A stretch of 64,000 nucleotides of DNA, from the NCBI GenBank assembly GCA_001970955.1, contig MPUH01000080.1:1-64000 (forward strand). The letters are read 5' to 3'. A program made the translations under genes and the position numbers. The stretch is from Stentor coeruleus. Its lineage: Eukaryota > Ciliophora > Heterotrichea > Heterotrichida > Stentoridae. The notes beneath the pieces are model-generated. The model saw only the letters and a program-made list of their open reading frames with translations. It did no database searches and was not told where the DNA came from. The first letter of the stretch is position 1; each line of letters begins with the position of its first letter. Shown here piece after piece: positions 1 to 8,558 of this stretch.

Positions 1-1300
1 GAAGATAATAATAATCCTTGAAAAACCAGAAATCATAAGATTTTATAATCAAGAAAGCCTGTCATATATATGCAACAAGCTTGAAAATGTTATGAAAAGA
101 ACTGAAGTGATGAGGAAATTCAGTATTTTGAATAAAATCAACAATGCACAGGATGGAGAAAAGAAAATAAATTATGGGCTTGATGAAAAAGATATTAAAA
201 TCATTGGGGCTTGCTTGAATACTAAAAAAAGTGATGGTTTTATAACCAATATATTCAAAGGTCAATATAGAAGGGAAAATGTGTGTCTAAAAAAATATCA
301 CAAACTCTCATACCTGATTCAAATATGGACAAAGTTGAAGAAGAAATCATTATCTATGCTAAATTGAGTTTTTTAGAAATCAAAAGCTTGCTTCCTTGAT
401 TACTTTGGGACCTGTCTTTCAAATGACGAAAACAACCTTCATAAAATTACCCCCGTCATGCAATGGGTGGATAAAAGCTTAAAAGACTTCATTAATTCCT
501 TAATTAGCACATCTACAAATCTTGAAGAAAACAAAACAAAATCAAATCAATTTTCATTAGTCTCCTCAACTCTTTCAATATCCTTCATGAAAATTGTATT
601 TTTCACTTAGATATAAAACCTGAAAATATATTAAAAGATAATAAAGCTTTATATGCAATCGACTTTGATGTTGCAGTTTTAGATAGGGAAAATACCACTT
701 TAGTCACAAGAACAGAATCAGGGACTTATGTTGGAACATGGGGATATGCTGATCCTGATATACAATCAGCTATTGAAAATAAGAAAAAGCTAGGGTATAG
801 TAAATCAAGGGCTGATGTGTTTTCTTTAGGGATGACATTTTATCATTTATTGGTTAAAGATAAGTTTATGTTTGAGCTTAATAAAGAGTAGAATAGAGAA
901 AAGTTGGAAATGGGGATTAATGAGTTGGATTATGAATGGGCTAAAGATTTGTTAATGCGGATGCTTGATTTTGATAGAAATAAAAGGATTTCTATGGAAG
1001 GAGCGAGGAATAAAATTAACTCAACGCAGACTTTTCAGTTTGTTATAGAGAGTTAAATTAAAAATAATTTATAGAAATAATTAAGTATTCAGATTTTTGG
1101 AAATGAAGATGAGATAAGAGGATTAAAAAATGTATGCTAATTTATTAAAGATATTACTGATATTTATACTTTGCAAGAAGGTTTTACTAAAGCACATTAT
1201 CCAATACTTTTCTATTTATTATCTAAAACTCAAACTTTATCAACATCAATCAGACTAAAATCACTACAGAAAAAGCCATTTTTCAAAACCTCCTGACCTA
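1..1300 (+). pseudogene. Decayed protein kinase gene, 5' end outside window
   Basis: Kinase-like sequence is visible but no single frame carries it. From base 2 an open frame runs to about 300 and contains an N-lobe with a glycine-loop-like stretch and a VCLKKY segment that fits the ATP-lysine strand. A helix-C-like stretch (EEEIIIYAKLS) follows in another frame at about 307-396, then a hinge-like VMQWVDKSLKDFI stretch back in the first frame. HLDIKPEN (catalytic loop, about 604), the DFD magnesium loop and a GTWGYADPD activation end lie in a third frame. TAG at 889 interrupts that frame, which otherwise runs to TAA at 1054. Weakly coding-like text continues to about 1290. No 15- or 16-base intron explains the breaks. 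Either a real pseudogene or a poorly assembled scaffold end. Confidence 0.7.
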
Positions 1301-1317
1301 TGCTAAATTTTTTTTTC

Positions 1318-1414
1318 TTAAACATAGTATTTTAACAAAAATGACTGAGGAAGCTAGAGAAAGAANTTAAACATAGTATTTTAACAAAAATGACTGAGGA
1401 AGCTAGAGAAAGAA
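1318..1414. repeat. 48-bp direct duplication around a single N (assembly gap)
   Basis: Bases 1318-1365 are repeated exactly at 1367-1414, with one N at 1366 between them. This is the pattern left when two overlapping contig ends are joined without being merged. The rest of 1057-1542 is AT-rich, with only faint coding remnants before 1300. Confidence 0.85.
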
Positions 1415-1542
1415 CTTGGAGTTGAGGAAATTTAGTAAGGATTATTAGGCTGATATGAATTTATAATATCTTTACTCAAATGATACACAATAATTAAATA
1501 AATTAGCAAAAATTGATATTTTCATAAGACTTTGCATAAAAA

Positions 1543-2610
1543 CTAATTTAAAAATTCTAAAGGAGGAGATGTAGGCAGTCGTCCAGTGAGAACTTCAGCT
1601 CCACGTTCAGTTATCATCAATGTATGCTCAAATTGTGCTGATCTTTTCCCATCTACAGTAACTGAAGTCCAATTATCATCCCACATAGTATCCTTATAGC
1701 TTCCTGTATTGATCATAGGTTCAATAGTAAAAATATGCCCAAGACGCATAGTCCCTGGAGCTTTATTATTAGAATAATGAGGAACTGATGGAGCACAGTG
1801 GAAATGTCTACCAACTCCATGTCCAGTATAGCTTCTAACAACTGAAAACCCTTTGGGCTCAACATATCTTGATATAACATTGCCAAGCTCACTATATTTA
1901 ACCCCTACCCGACAAGTATCAATAGCTGTCATCAAAGATTCATACGTAGTTCTAACAAGATACTTACTAGCATCATCAACATCTCCAACCAAATACGTCT
2001 CATTAGCATCCCCATGATAACCTTGACAATAAATACTCACATCACAATTAACAATATCCCCATTTTCTAAAGGTCTTGAATCTGGTATTCCATGACAAAT
2101 CACTTCATTCACCGACGTACACAAAGCTTTAGGAAAGCGATGATAATTAAGTGGTGAAGGATAAGAATTGTTTTCTATACAAAACTCATGTACAGCAATA
2201 TCAATTTCTTCAGTAGTCAACCCTGGGCGTATCATTCTATGACATAAATCTAATGCTTGTCTAACTAAAAGACATGAATGTCTTATTTTATCAACTTCTT
2301 CTGAACTATAAACTGGTATTTCTCTATCACTTCTAGCATTTTGTTCTGATACAGGTATACCATTAACAGCATAATCAGGTTTTTCAATATGATCAGGAAC
2401 AGTCCTCATTGCACTAACCTTACCTTGACGTAATTGACCTGTATAATTGTTTAAATCTTGTGGGACAATATGTTTTGATTTATGTACTGACCAGTTCTTT
2501 TTAAAACACTCTTGACCACAAAAGTAAGAACTTGGGAGTAATAGTTTAAGGCAAGTTGGGCATTGAAGTTTAGCTGGGGCATTACAACCTTCGCACTTTT
2601 TCCCTTCCAT
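1543..2610 (-). CDS. METAP1: Methionine aminopeptidase 1
   Basis: Removes the initiator methionine from nascent cytosolic proteins on the ribosome. The 355-residue frame has no intron and the length is normal for eukaryotic type 1 enzymes. Residues 6-47 form the N-terminal C6H2 zinc finger typical of METAP1 (C6, C9, C17, C20, C31, C35, H43, H47), which is thought to bind ribosomes. The pita-bread catalytic domain spans about 100-345. The metal ligands are all visible: D190 (NCDVS), D201 (HGDANE), H264 (GHGVGRHFH), E297 (FTIEP) and E328 (QFEHT), plus substrate-pocket H173 (CHGIP). The start is the ATG directly before the first zinc-finger cysteines. A tRNA gene lies just upstream on the same strand. 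The identity is secure. Confidence 0.97.
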   Translation of the reverse strand: MEGKKCEGCNAPAKLQCPTCLKLLLPSSYFCGQECFKKNWSVHKSKHIVPQDLNNYTGQLRQGKVSAMRTVPDHIEKPDYAVNGIPVSEQNARSDREIPVYSSEEVDKIRHSCLLVRQALDLCHRMIRPGLTTEEIDIAVHEFCIENNSYPSPLNYHRFPKALCTSVNEVICHGIPDSRPLENGDIVNCDVSIYCQGYHGDANETYLVGDVDDASKYLVRTTYESLMTAIDTCRVGVKYSELGNVISRYVEPKGFSVVRSYTGHGVGRHFHCAPSVPHYSNNKAPGTMRLGHIFTIEPMINTGSYKDTMWDDNWTSVTVDGKRSAQFEHTLMITERGAEVLTGRLPTSPPLEFLN

Positions 2611-2675
2611 TTATATGTGAAAGCTTCAGTGATATAGCGATAAGAGATATGATAGGTAGAAAAATGGATTAAAAG

Positions 2676-2748
2676 TACAAGCGGCGGGGATTGAACCCAC
2701 GACCTTCTGCGTGTAAGGCAGATGTGATAACCACTACACTACGCTTGC
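2676..2748 (-). tRNA. tRNA-Val, anticodon TAC
   Basis: The reverse complement folds as a full cloverleaf of 73 bases. The acceptor stem GCAAGCG pairs with CGCTTGT (one G-U pair), with A as discriminator. The D arm contains AGTGGTT, the anticodon stem is TCTGC/GCAGA around loop CTTACAC, and the T arm contains GGTTCAATCC. The anticodon TAC (bases 2713-2715) reads GTA valine codons. No intron and no encoded CCA. Confidence 0.96.
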
Positions 2749-3169
2749 TTAGGTTTATAATAAAAGATATGTATTTATAGATGTGTTTTATGTTAGTTTT
2801 TTGGTTTTTATAAGAAGATGATGAATAAGTTGGGAAGAAGGAGTTTGAAGTGAAATTTTCTTTTTGAGGAAGGTAGGGGAAAAATTTGGATTTTAGAAAG
2901 AGAAAAGGATCTTTTTATGAACTCTGCTGGATATAAACTTATAGTTGCTATAAAGTAAAGAGATTTTTCAGTACAGAAATACTTGTATGACAGTTTAGTG
3001 TATCATAAATGTCAATGTTAGTGTTATGTGTATTGAAAATTATTAGATAATAAGCAATTGATAATATTTTCTATGCCATAGAAACTTATAATATTTTCAA
3101 ATACACTTATAGCAAACTTCCACAACTACTTACTAAGCGTAATAATTTTATTTTATATATAATAGGAAT
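2749..3169. other. Intergenic, nothing recognised
   Basis: The first part, next to the tRNA, is G-rich and C-poor on the + strand. The last 150 bases before the next gene are AT-rich with more C. This matches the strand-polarity pattern seen around other gene starts. No coding or RNA signature was seen. Confidence 0.6.
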
Positions 3170-4333
3170 ATGTACTGTATCAGTAAAGGAGACTTTTATT
3201 TTTCATCCAGCGATGGCGAATCTGATAGCAACATTGATACTCCTCTTGCATTAGAAAGCAACTATGGATCATGGTATTCTGAATCTACTAATGATAAATC
3301 AGTTGGAGTATTAAATCCTACAATCCCAGAAGAGAAACTTTCTTCAGCTGAAAAATATGTCAACTCTCAAGTATATAAATCCCAAGAATGGGATTACTCC
3401 AAACCAGGAATAATAGAAAAGTCAGGCTGGCTAAAAAAACAATCAGACAATATTCTAAGAAACTGGCGATGGCGATTTTTTGTTTTAAAAAATGGTAAAC
3501 TTTATTATTACAAAAATCCAACAGACTCAAAGTTTTCAGGTGTTTTAAATTTCTATCAAGTAATCACAACGCTTAAAGTTCATGATTTACCCAAACCAAC
3601 ATCATTATCAATATCTGTAAATGGCCTTTCATACAAAATGAGCCTTAAATCAAATAACCATAATGAAATACAAGATTGGGCAAATTATATAAAAAAACAT
3701 ATCGATAATTCTTATGGAAGGGTTAAAGAAAGAGTTTTTACAAATTTAACTGAAAAACTTTGGAAATATGAAAGGATCAGTGAAGATTTTTTTAAAAACA
3801 ATGCAACAACTGGGGATTTGCTATTGTTTAGAAGTAAAGGACTTAGTGCTAAAATCCAAAGAGGAATTACTGGAAGTAAATATGATCATGTTGCTATTAT
3901 ATTATGTTATTCATCAGGAAAAGTGTGTTTATTTGAAGCTACTCAAACTTGTGGTGTGGATATTTTGGATTGGGAATATTTTGTTGCTATTGGATGCCAT
4001 TTAGGTGTTGAGAGGATTGCTTATAGAAAACTTAAGATGGAGAGGACTGAAGAAGTTATGATGAAGTTGGAAAATTTTATTAAGAAAGCTAATGGGAAAT
4101 CATATGGATTGTCAGTGAAGAAGTTTTTACCATATTATCAAAAAGCTGAACCTGGAGATGAAAGTGATTTTTTTTGTTCAGAACTTATTGCTTCCGCTTA
4201 TCAAGCTATAGGAATCTTACCTACAAATTTTGGGTCAAATAATTACTTGCCAGGGATTTTTTCTGAAGAACGGGCACTTTTGTTAAAAAATGCTCAGCTA
4301 GGCAATGAGCAAATTATCGATTTTGATTTATAA
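3170..4333 (+). CDS. PH domain fused to YiiX/C92-type permuted papain-fold amidase
   Basis: A 387-residue protein with two recognisable parts. Residues about 84-178 are a pleckstrin homology domain: GWLKKQ start, a WRWRFFVLKNGKLYYY strand pair and the closing helix with IQDWANYI. Residues about 212-370 match the circularly permuted papain-like fold (YiiX/YaeF, NlpC/P60 relatives): GDLLLFRS, then YDHVAI with H240, E257 in FEAT, and FFCSEL with the likely nucleophile C336. The PH domain would bind phosphoinositides and place the hydrolase on a membrane, where it could cleave an amide or thioester bond, perhaps on lipidated substrates. Membrane targeting and substrate are inference. There are no membrane helices. 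A DHHC palmitoyltransferase gene follows 42 bases downstream on the same strand. Confidence 0.85.
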   Translation: MYCISKGDFYFSSSDGESDSNIDTPLALESNYGSWYSESTNDKSVGVLNPTIPEEKLSSAEKYVNSQVYKSQEWDYSKPGIIEKSGWLKKQSDNILRNWRWRFFVLKNGKLYYYKNPTDSKFSGVLNFYQVITTLKVHDLPKPTSLSISVNGLSYKMSLKSNNHNEIQDWANYIKKHIDNSYGRVKERVFTNLTEKLWKYERISEDFFKNNATTGDLLLFRSKGLSAKIQRGITGSKYDHVAIILCYSSGKVCLFEATQTCGVDILDWEYFVAIGCHLGVERIAYRKLKMERTEEVMMKLENFIKKANGKSYGLSVKKFLPYYQKAEPGDESDFFCSELIASAYQAIGILPTNFGSNNYLPGIFSEERALLLKNAQLGNEQIIDFDL

Positions 4334-4375
4334 CCTTATGTGGATAATCTTTAATCTAAACCTTAATAATAATAT

Positions 4376-5278
4376 ATGGATAGACCCGTCCGCAAGAATG
4401 GCTTTCAAAGACCATTCCACCTTTTCCAAATTATTAGTTGGATACTTCAAGCTTTTAATATAATCAGCATTTACTGCACCACTCTCCCTTGTCTAAAGCC
4501 TGAAAATCGTATACCAATTGGAGTATTATTTATATTTTTCCAAAGCACTACTATTATTGTTGGATATAAATTGACAGCATCTGTACCTTCTGATAGAACT
4601 GTTATTCTTTTTCAAAACTCGACTGATAAAGAGTAAAGATTATTTAGTTTTATTATTCAGTTAGAAGAAGGTGCTGATAAGTATTGTAATTATTGCAAGT
4701 CTCCTGTTAGTGTAACAAGTAAACATTGTATTAGGTGTAATAGGTGTACATTGAATTTTGATCATCATTGTAAGTGGGTAAATAACTGTATTGGAGATAT
4801 TAACTATAAAATATTTGCAACTTTGATTGTAATTTGCATGCTTTTAAACCTTATAATATTTTTTGTTTGTGGGGCAACTTTTATTGAATCAATATCTTCT
4901 CCAGATCTTGTTAAAGATAGAATTTCAGATTATTATAATAATGATACTTTCCTTTTGTTTCAAGCAATACAAGCCTTTTTAACCCTTGAAGGATTAACTT
5001 TTTCCTTCCTTTTATGCTATCTAACAGGCTTGCATATATTTCTTAAATCAAAAGGATTGACAACGTATGAGTATATCCTCCAAAAACGATCTACTGAAAG
5101 TCTTAAACCTCCTAAACATTCTAAAAAAAAAGTAACGCCAAAGGAGCCACATCGCGAAGCAAGTACCGCTTTAAACAACAGCAGTTTTTTACAATCTTCA
5201 CTATCGCCAGATCCCCAATCTCCAAGCAACCATATAGAAAAAGAAGAGCAGGATTTAAAATTTACCCCAGGGGTATGA
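4376..5278 (+). CDS. DHHC palmitoyltransferase, one 15-base intron
   Basis: S-acylates cysteines on membrane proteins. Removing the intron at 4633-4647 joins two frames into 295 residues. The join creates the Cys-rich domain: CNYC, HCIRCNRC and then the catalytic DHHC in FDHHCKWVNNCIG. Two membrane helices lie before it (about 18-40 and 48-70). Two follow it (the IFATLIVICMLL region and the TFSFLLCYLTGL region). After the last helix comes GLTTYEYIL, the TTxE motif of the family. The tail is basic, serine- and proline-rich. Four helices is the usual topology. The start ATG at 4376 is the first in frame. Which protein it palmitoylates cannot be told. Confidence 0.93.
4633..4647 (+). other. 15-nt intron in DHHC gene
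   Basis: GTAAAGATTATTTAG. It interrupts the codon GA|T and brings an in-frame TAA. Its removal restores the Cys-rich domain. A is at position 10. Confidence 0.93.
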
Positions 5279-5594
5279 TTTTCTTAAGTATTTTATATCA
5301 TTTCCGCATAATCACTTACATTAAAAATAACATCAATTACCATATTATTCTTATAAATTTTATAATAAATTATAACTATCAAACAAAATCTATTATTTAA
5401 ATTCTAATATCCCTATATATTAATAAATCAAAATATTATAAACTCTAATATTTTATTGATAATTATAATATGCTTTTATTTTGTATTTTTAAATACTCTT
5501 AATATAATGTTTGATTATTTAAAAACTCATTTGAATTAAATGTTTTATTTTAGACTATTATTAGACTATTATATTTTGATATCTTAATTATCAT
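5279..5594. other. Convergent intergenic, very AT-rich
   Basis: Lies between the 3' ends of two convergent genes. Only A/T runs and short TATTA-type words are seen. Confidence 0.6.
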
Positions 5595-6008
5595 TTAGAT
5601 ATCTTTAGAAGATATGCTAAGAAAAACAGGTAGTCTTTTTTTAGATATAATAAAACTTGATGATTCATTTGATGCATTACGATGATTCATTTTAGCATTA
5701 GAATTTTCTTTTTGTTGTGGTGAAGAAGATGAAGTTTCTTGAGAAGTGTCTCTATGAATAAACTGGCAATTATTCCCGTACTTACAGAATCCTTTTTCAT
5801 GAAATTGCTTGCATTGGATTGTTTTTAATTTAGTTTTGCTTGGAGAGTCACGAATTTCTTCTGAACCATGAGCGAATTTGCATTTATCCCCGAATTCACA
5901 GTGGCCGCCTAGCCAGTTGTTGCAAATGACTGTTTTAAACTTCTGCTTTATGTCAAAAAGGCCTTTTATTCTCTTATTACTAGTGATAAAGGTCTTATAT
6001 TCGTCCAT
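5595..6008 (-). CDS. Tandem CCCH zinc-finger protein (TIS11-like)
   Basis: A small 137-residue protein with two CCCH fingers close together near the N-terminus, about residues 26-92. The first is C-x7-C-x5-C-x3-H (CNNWLGGHCEFGDKC, then KFAH). The second is C-x8-C-x5-C-x3-H (CKQFHEKGFCKYGNNC, then QFIH). Each is preceded by a short KFKT/KLKT lead-in like that of the tristetraprolin/TIS11 family, which binds AU-rich RNA. RNA binding in mRNA decay or translation is inferred from the family. The C-terminal third is Ser/Asn/Gln-rich and looks disordered. No intron. Confidence 0.88.
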   Translation of the reverse strand: MDEYKTFITSNKRIKGLFDIKQKFKTVICNNWLGGHCEFGDKCKFAHGSEEIRDSPSKTKLKTIQCKQFHEKGFCKYGNNCQFIHRDTSQETSSSSPQQKENSNAKMNHRNASNESSSFIISKKRLPVFLSISSKDI

Positions 6009-6523
6009 TTTAATATATTATTGTCAAAATGCTACCTTATGATATTAAAATATATGTGGCAAATTTAGATAATTTGGGAATTGTAAACAGAATAAACGGT
6101 TGGGGTTAAGGATTGCTTTATTGGAGGTGAAAGATTTAAAAGGAAAGTTTTTCAAAAAAATTATAATTTTCTTGATCAATGCTTACTTAAGAAAAGTATA
6201 AGAATTTTATATATTCAGATAATAAGATTAGCTTTTATTATGTATTTTAATTACAAGCTAAGGATATTATTGTATGATTTTAGTGAATAATAGTTTCAAA
6301 AGGTATATCATATTCACATATATTTTATAAGACTATATACAGTTTACAAACATATAATCTTAAATGTTTTTTTTAACGAATTTGCGAACTAAAAGACTTT
6401 TATCATAGCCAGATATTATTAATTATAAATTTCATAATTCTATCATAACATGAATTGTATTGAAAGTTGCTTTATTTATCCATATTATTTCAAAATTATA
6501 CATTAAATTATATATAATAGATC
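6009..6523. other. Divergent intergenic, nothing recognised
   Basis: Lies between the starts of two divergent genes. Next to the minus-strand gene the + strand is G-rich and C-poor (GGTTGGGGTTAAGG near 6100). Toward 6523 it is AT-rich with some C. No RNA or coding signature. Confidence 0.55.
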
Positions 6524-6727
6524 ATGGGATGTATTACTTCAAGCAACACAGGCAAAAGATGTGATAGCATAGAAACAATTGCAGGCGATTCAAAGCAATC
6601 AGACATGAATCTTCAAAGTAAAAGAGTAGTAAAATCAAGATTTGTTCGGGTATTAGCTAAAAGCAAACCTAAACTTCGAGTTATTTATGAAGTGTCCCCA
6701 TCAATGGAGTTTTCAACAATTGTCTAA
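6524..6727 (+). CDS. Small MGC-type N-myristoylated protein
   Basis: A 67-residue protein beginning MGCITSS. Gly2, Cys3 and Ser6 fit the consensus for N-myristoylation followed by palmitoylation of Cys3, so it is probably held on the inner face of a membrane. The middle is basic (SKRVVKSRFVRVLAKSKPK), which would strengthen membrane binding. No domain is recognised. The context agrees with a real gene: an AT-rich, TATATAATAG-type leader before the ATG and a free-standing position between genes. An adaptor or signalling peptide is possible but not shown. Confidence 0.65.
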   Translation: MGCITSSNTGKRCDSIETIAGDSKQSDMNLQSKRVVKSRFVRVLAKSKPKLRVIYEVSPSMEFSTIV

Positions 6728-6931
6728 TAAAGTACACTATTAACATAATAAAATCAAACTGTTTATCAATAATTGTGTTTAGTTAAGTATTCATATTCGT
6801 TTTCTATCAGCGACATTTTTATACATTTACTTGCAATTTTGTCAGTTATTACCTTTATACAAAAAATATCCAAATCTTTATTAAAAATCTTAAAAAACTT
6901 TATGTTATCATCGAAGCAATAACTTAAAAAT

Positions 6932-7786
6932 TCACATAAACGCATTAAAATTAGGTATAAACTGACTACCAATAACAAAAAACACAATAGAAGCAATCAA
7001 AAATTCAGCCACTCTTAACCTTGAATCTGTATGTTTTATGAACTTCCGCACTTCTTCTTCATTAGGCAAATAACTCATTTTTTGTTTTAATTCTTCTTCA
7101 GCTTTAGCTTGTTCTTCTTTTTTCCTTTCTTCTTCTTTTATTTTTTCTTCTTCTTCATTTTTCTTTTCGTTTTCGATATTTGATTTTTCACCTTCAACAT
7201 TTTTCTCTTCTTCTAAATCTGAAGTTTTTTCTTCCTTTTCTTCCTTTTCATGCTTTTTTTCTTCTTCTTGTATTGGTTTAGAGTCAGATTTCATGGGTTG
7301 AAAAAGCTCACAATGGGATTTCCATATTTCTTCAAGTTTTCCACAGTGCGGGCAAGACCAATGCCATGAGTTTGTAGCTAAAGCTCGACGAGTATCATCT
7401 GAGGCTCTTAATGCACCTATTGCCCCTTCAGTTTCTTCAGGGAAAAAAGATATCAGGCCTTCTAGAATTGTCCGGATTGTCCATGCTGGTTGCCATTCAT
7501 CAGGATGAAAGCTGGTGTTGCTCATACAAATCTCTCTACCCACTTCAAATCTCCCACTTTGATTAAACATTAAGAACTTTGGAGGCTTGAGAGGATAATT
7601 CAAAGGCAAAATAAGCCTTCCATGATAAAGCCCTTCACTATAAACACTGTCTTGAGGTCCTTTCAAAGTAAAATGCCAATCAAATAAATCTGTTTCAATA
7701 GGCAATGCTACGAAATTCTTCGATGGATTTTTCTGTAATTCCGCTAATTCAGAATTAATCCTCTTCACTGCAAAATGCTCAGACAT
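6932..7786 (-). CDS. UBE2J: ER-anchored ubiquitin-conjugating enzyme, UBE2J/Ubc6 family
   Basis: E2 enzyme of ER-associated degradation. Residues about 5-155 form the UBC domain, with the LPLNYPLKPPK block and the active-site cysteine C87 in REICMSNTSFHPDEWQP. This lacks the usual HPN tripeptide, as in the UBE2J/Ubc6 group. A CPHC pair follows near residue 145. Residues about 175-250 are Lys/Glu-rich and probably coiled or disordered. A single C-terminal membrane helix (FLIASIVFFVIGSQF) makes it a tail-anchored protein, as expected. Length 284 residues. The upstream flank is typical for a start on this strand. Confidence 0.94.
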   Translation of the reverse strand: MSEHFAVKRINSELAELQKNPSKNFVALPIETDLFDWHFTLKGPQDSVYSEGLYHGRLILPLNYPLKPPKFLMFNQSGRFEVGREICMSNTSFHPDEWQPAWTIRTILEGLISFFPEETEGAIGALRASDDTRRALATNSWHWSCPHCGKLEEIWKSHCELFQPMKSDSKPIQEEEKKHEKEEKEEKTSDLEEEKNVEGEKSNIENEKKNEEEEKIKEEERKKEEQAKAEEELKQKMSYLPNEEEVRKFIKHTDSRLRVAEFLIASIVFFVIGSQFIPNFNAFM

Positions 7787-8558
7787 ATACGTGTAATATA
7801 GCCCATATTTCTGTTAAACCTTATAACTTAAATAATAATAACTAAACCTAAATCATCAAAACCAGTCTTAATTAAACTCAATAGTGATTTTCTCTTTCCC
7901 ATTAACAGCTTTTTCATAAATCAAGTTCTCTGAAAAGCTAAAAGCTAAAAGCAATTTGCTTATTTATTATTTACCTTATGTTTGGTACAGTATCAGAGTC
8001 TCAAATCATTTTACTAATTATTAATCTGTTATCACTAAGAGTAAAAGATATAAAAACTTAGTTTTTTAGTTGTAGACTCAATATAAAGATAAGCATAATA
8101 AATAGGCATTTTATTGTTTTTATCTCCGTATTATAATAAATATAAAATTTTTAATCAAAGCAATTCCTGTAAACAAATTAGTGATTTCTTCAGAACTAGA
8201 TAAATAGATGAGAGTTTTTTATTAAAAGCTACATAATCATCCATTTTTGCTTTATAAAGATTAATAGTAAACTATTTAAAGTACAGGTCAAAATATGATT
8301 TGGTTGTAATTGAGGTTAGTAATTTCAAGTACTTTGATTGTGCACCGAATATTCTCTGAAAGAAATAATGGCAAAGTTAGGGAAATGTAAGGTTATCTTC
8401 GTATGTGCTTTTGGAAACTGATAGTTGATTAATATGTCAAAATCTATTAAAAATGAACACAACAACTTGTTTTAAAAAAATGACTTAATAATATCATCAA
8501 ATTTTCTATCTTATTTTTCAAAGTAAAAAAGTTTTAAGACCTTAATAATTATAATATA
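7787..8558. other. Divergent intergenic, nothing recognised
   Basis: About 770 AT-rich bases between the UBE2J start and the WD40 gene start. No frame of useful length and no RNA signature. The last 20 bases (ATTATAATATA then ATG) resemble the leader of several other genes here. Confidence 0.55.

Noticed and set aside
889-891. In-frame TAG in the kinase region as a reassigned sense codon
   Set aside because: All three stops end well-identified genes elsewhere in the window, and the same locus also has frame changes. Standard code plus decay explains it better.
5017-5229. Minus-strand frame inside the DHHC gene
   Set aside because: It is an antisense shadow of a confidently identified coding region.
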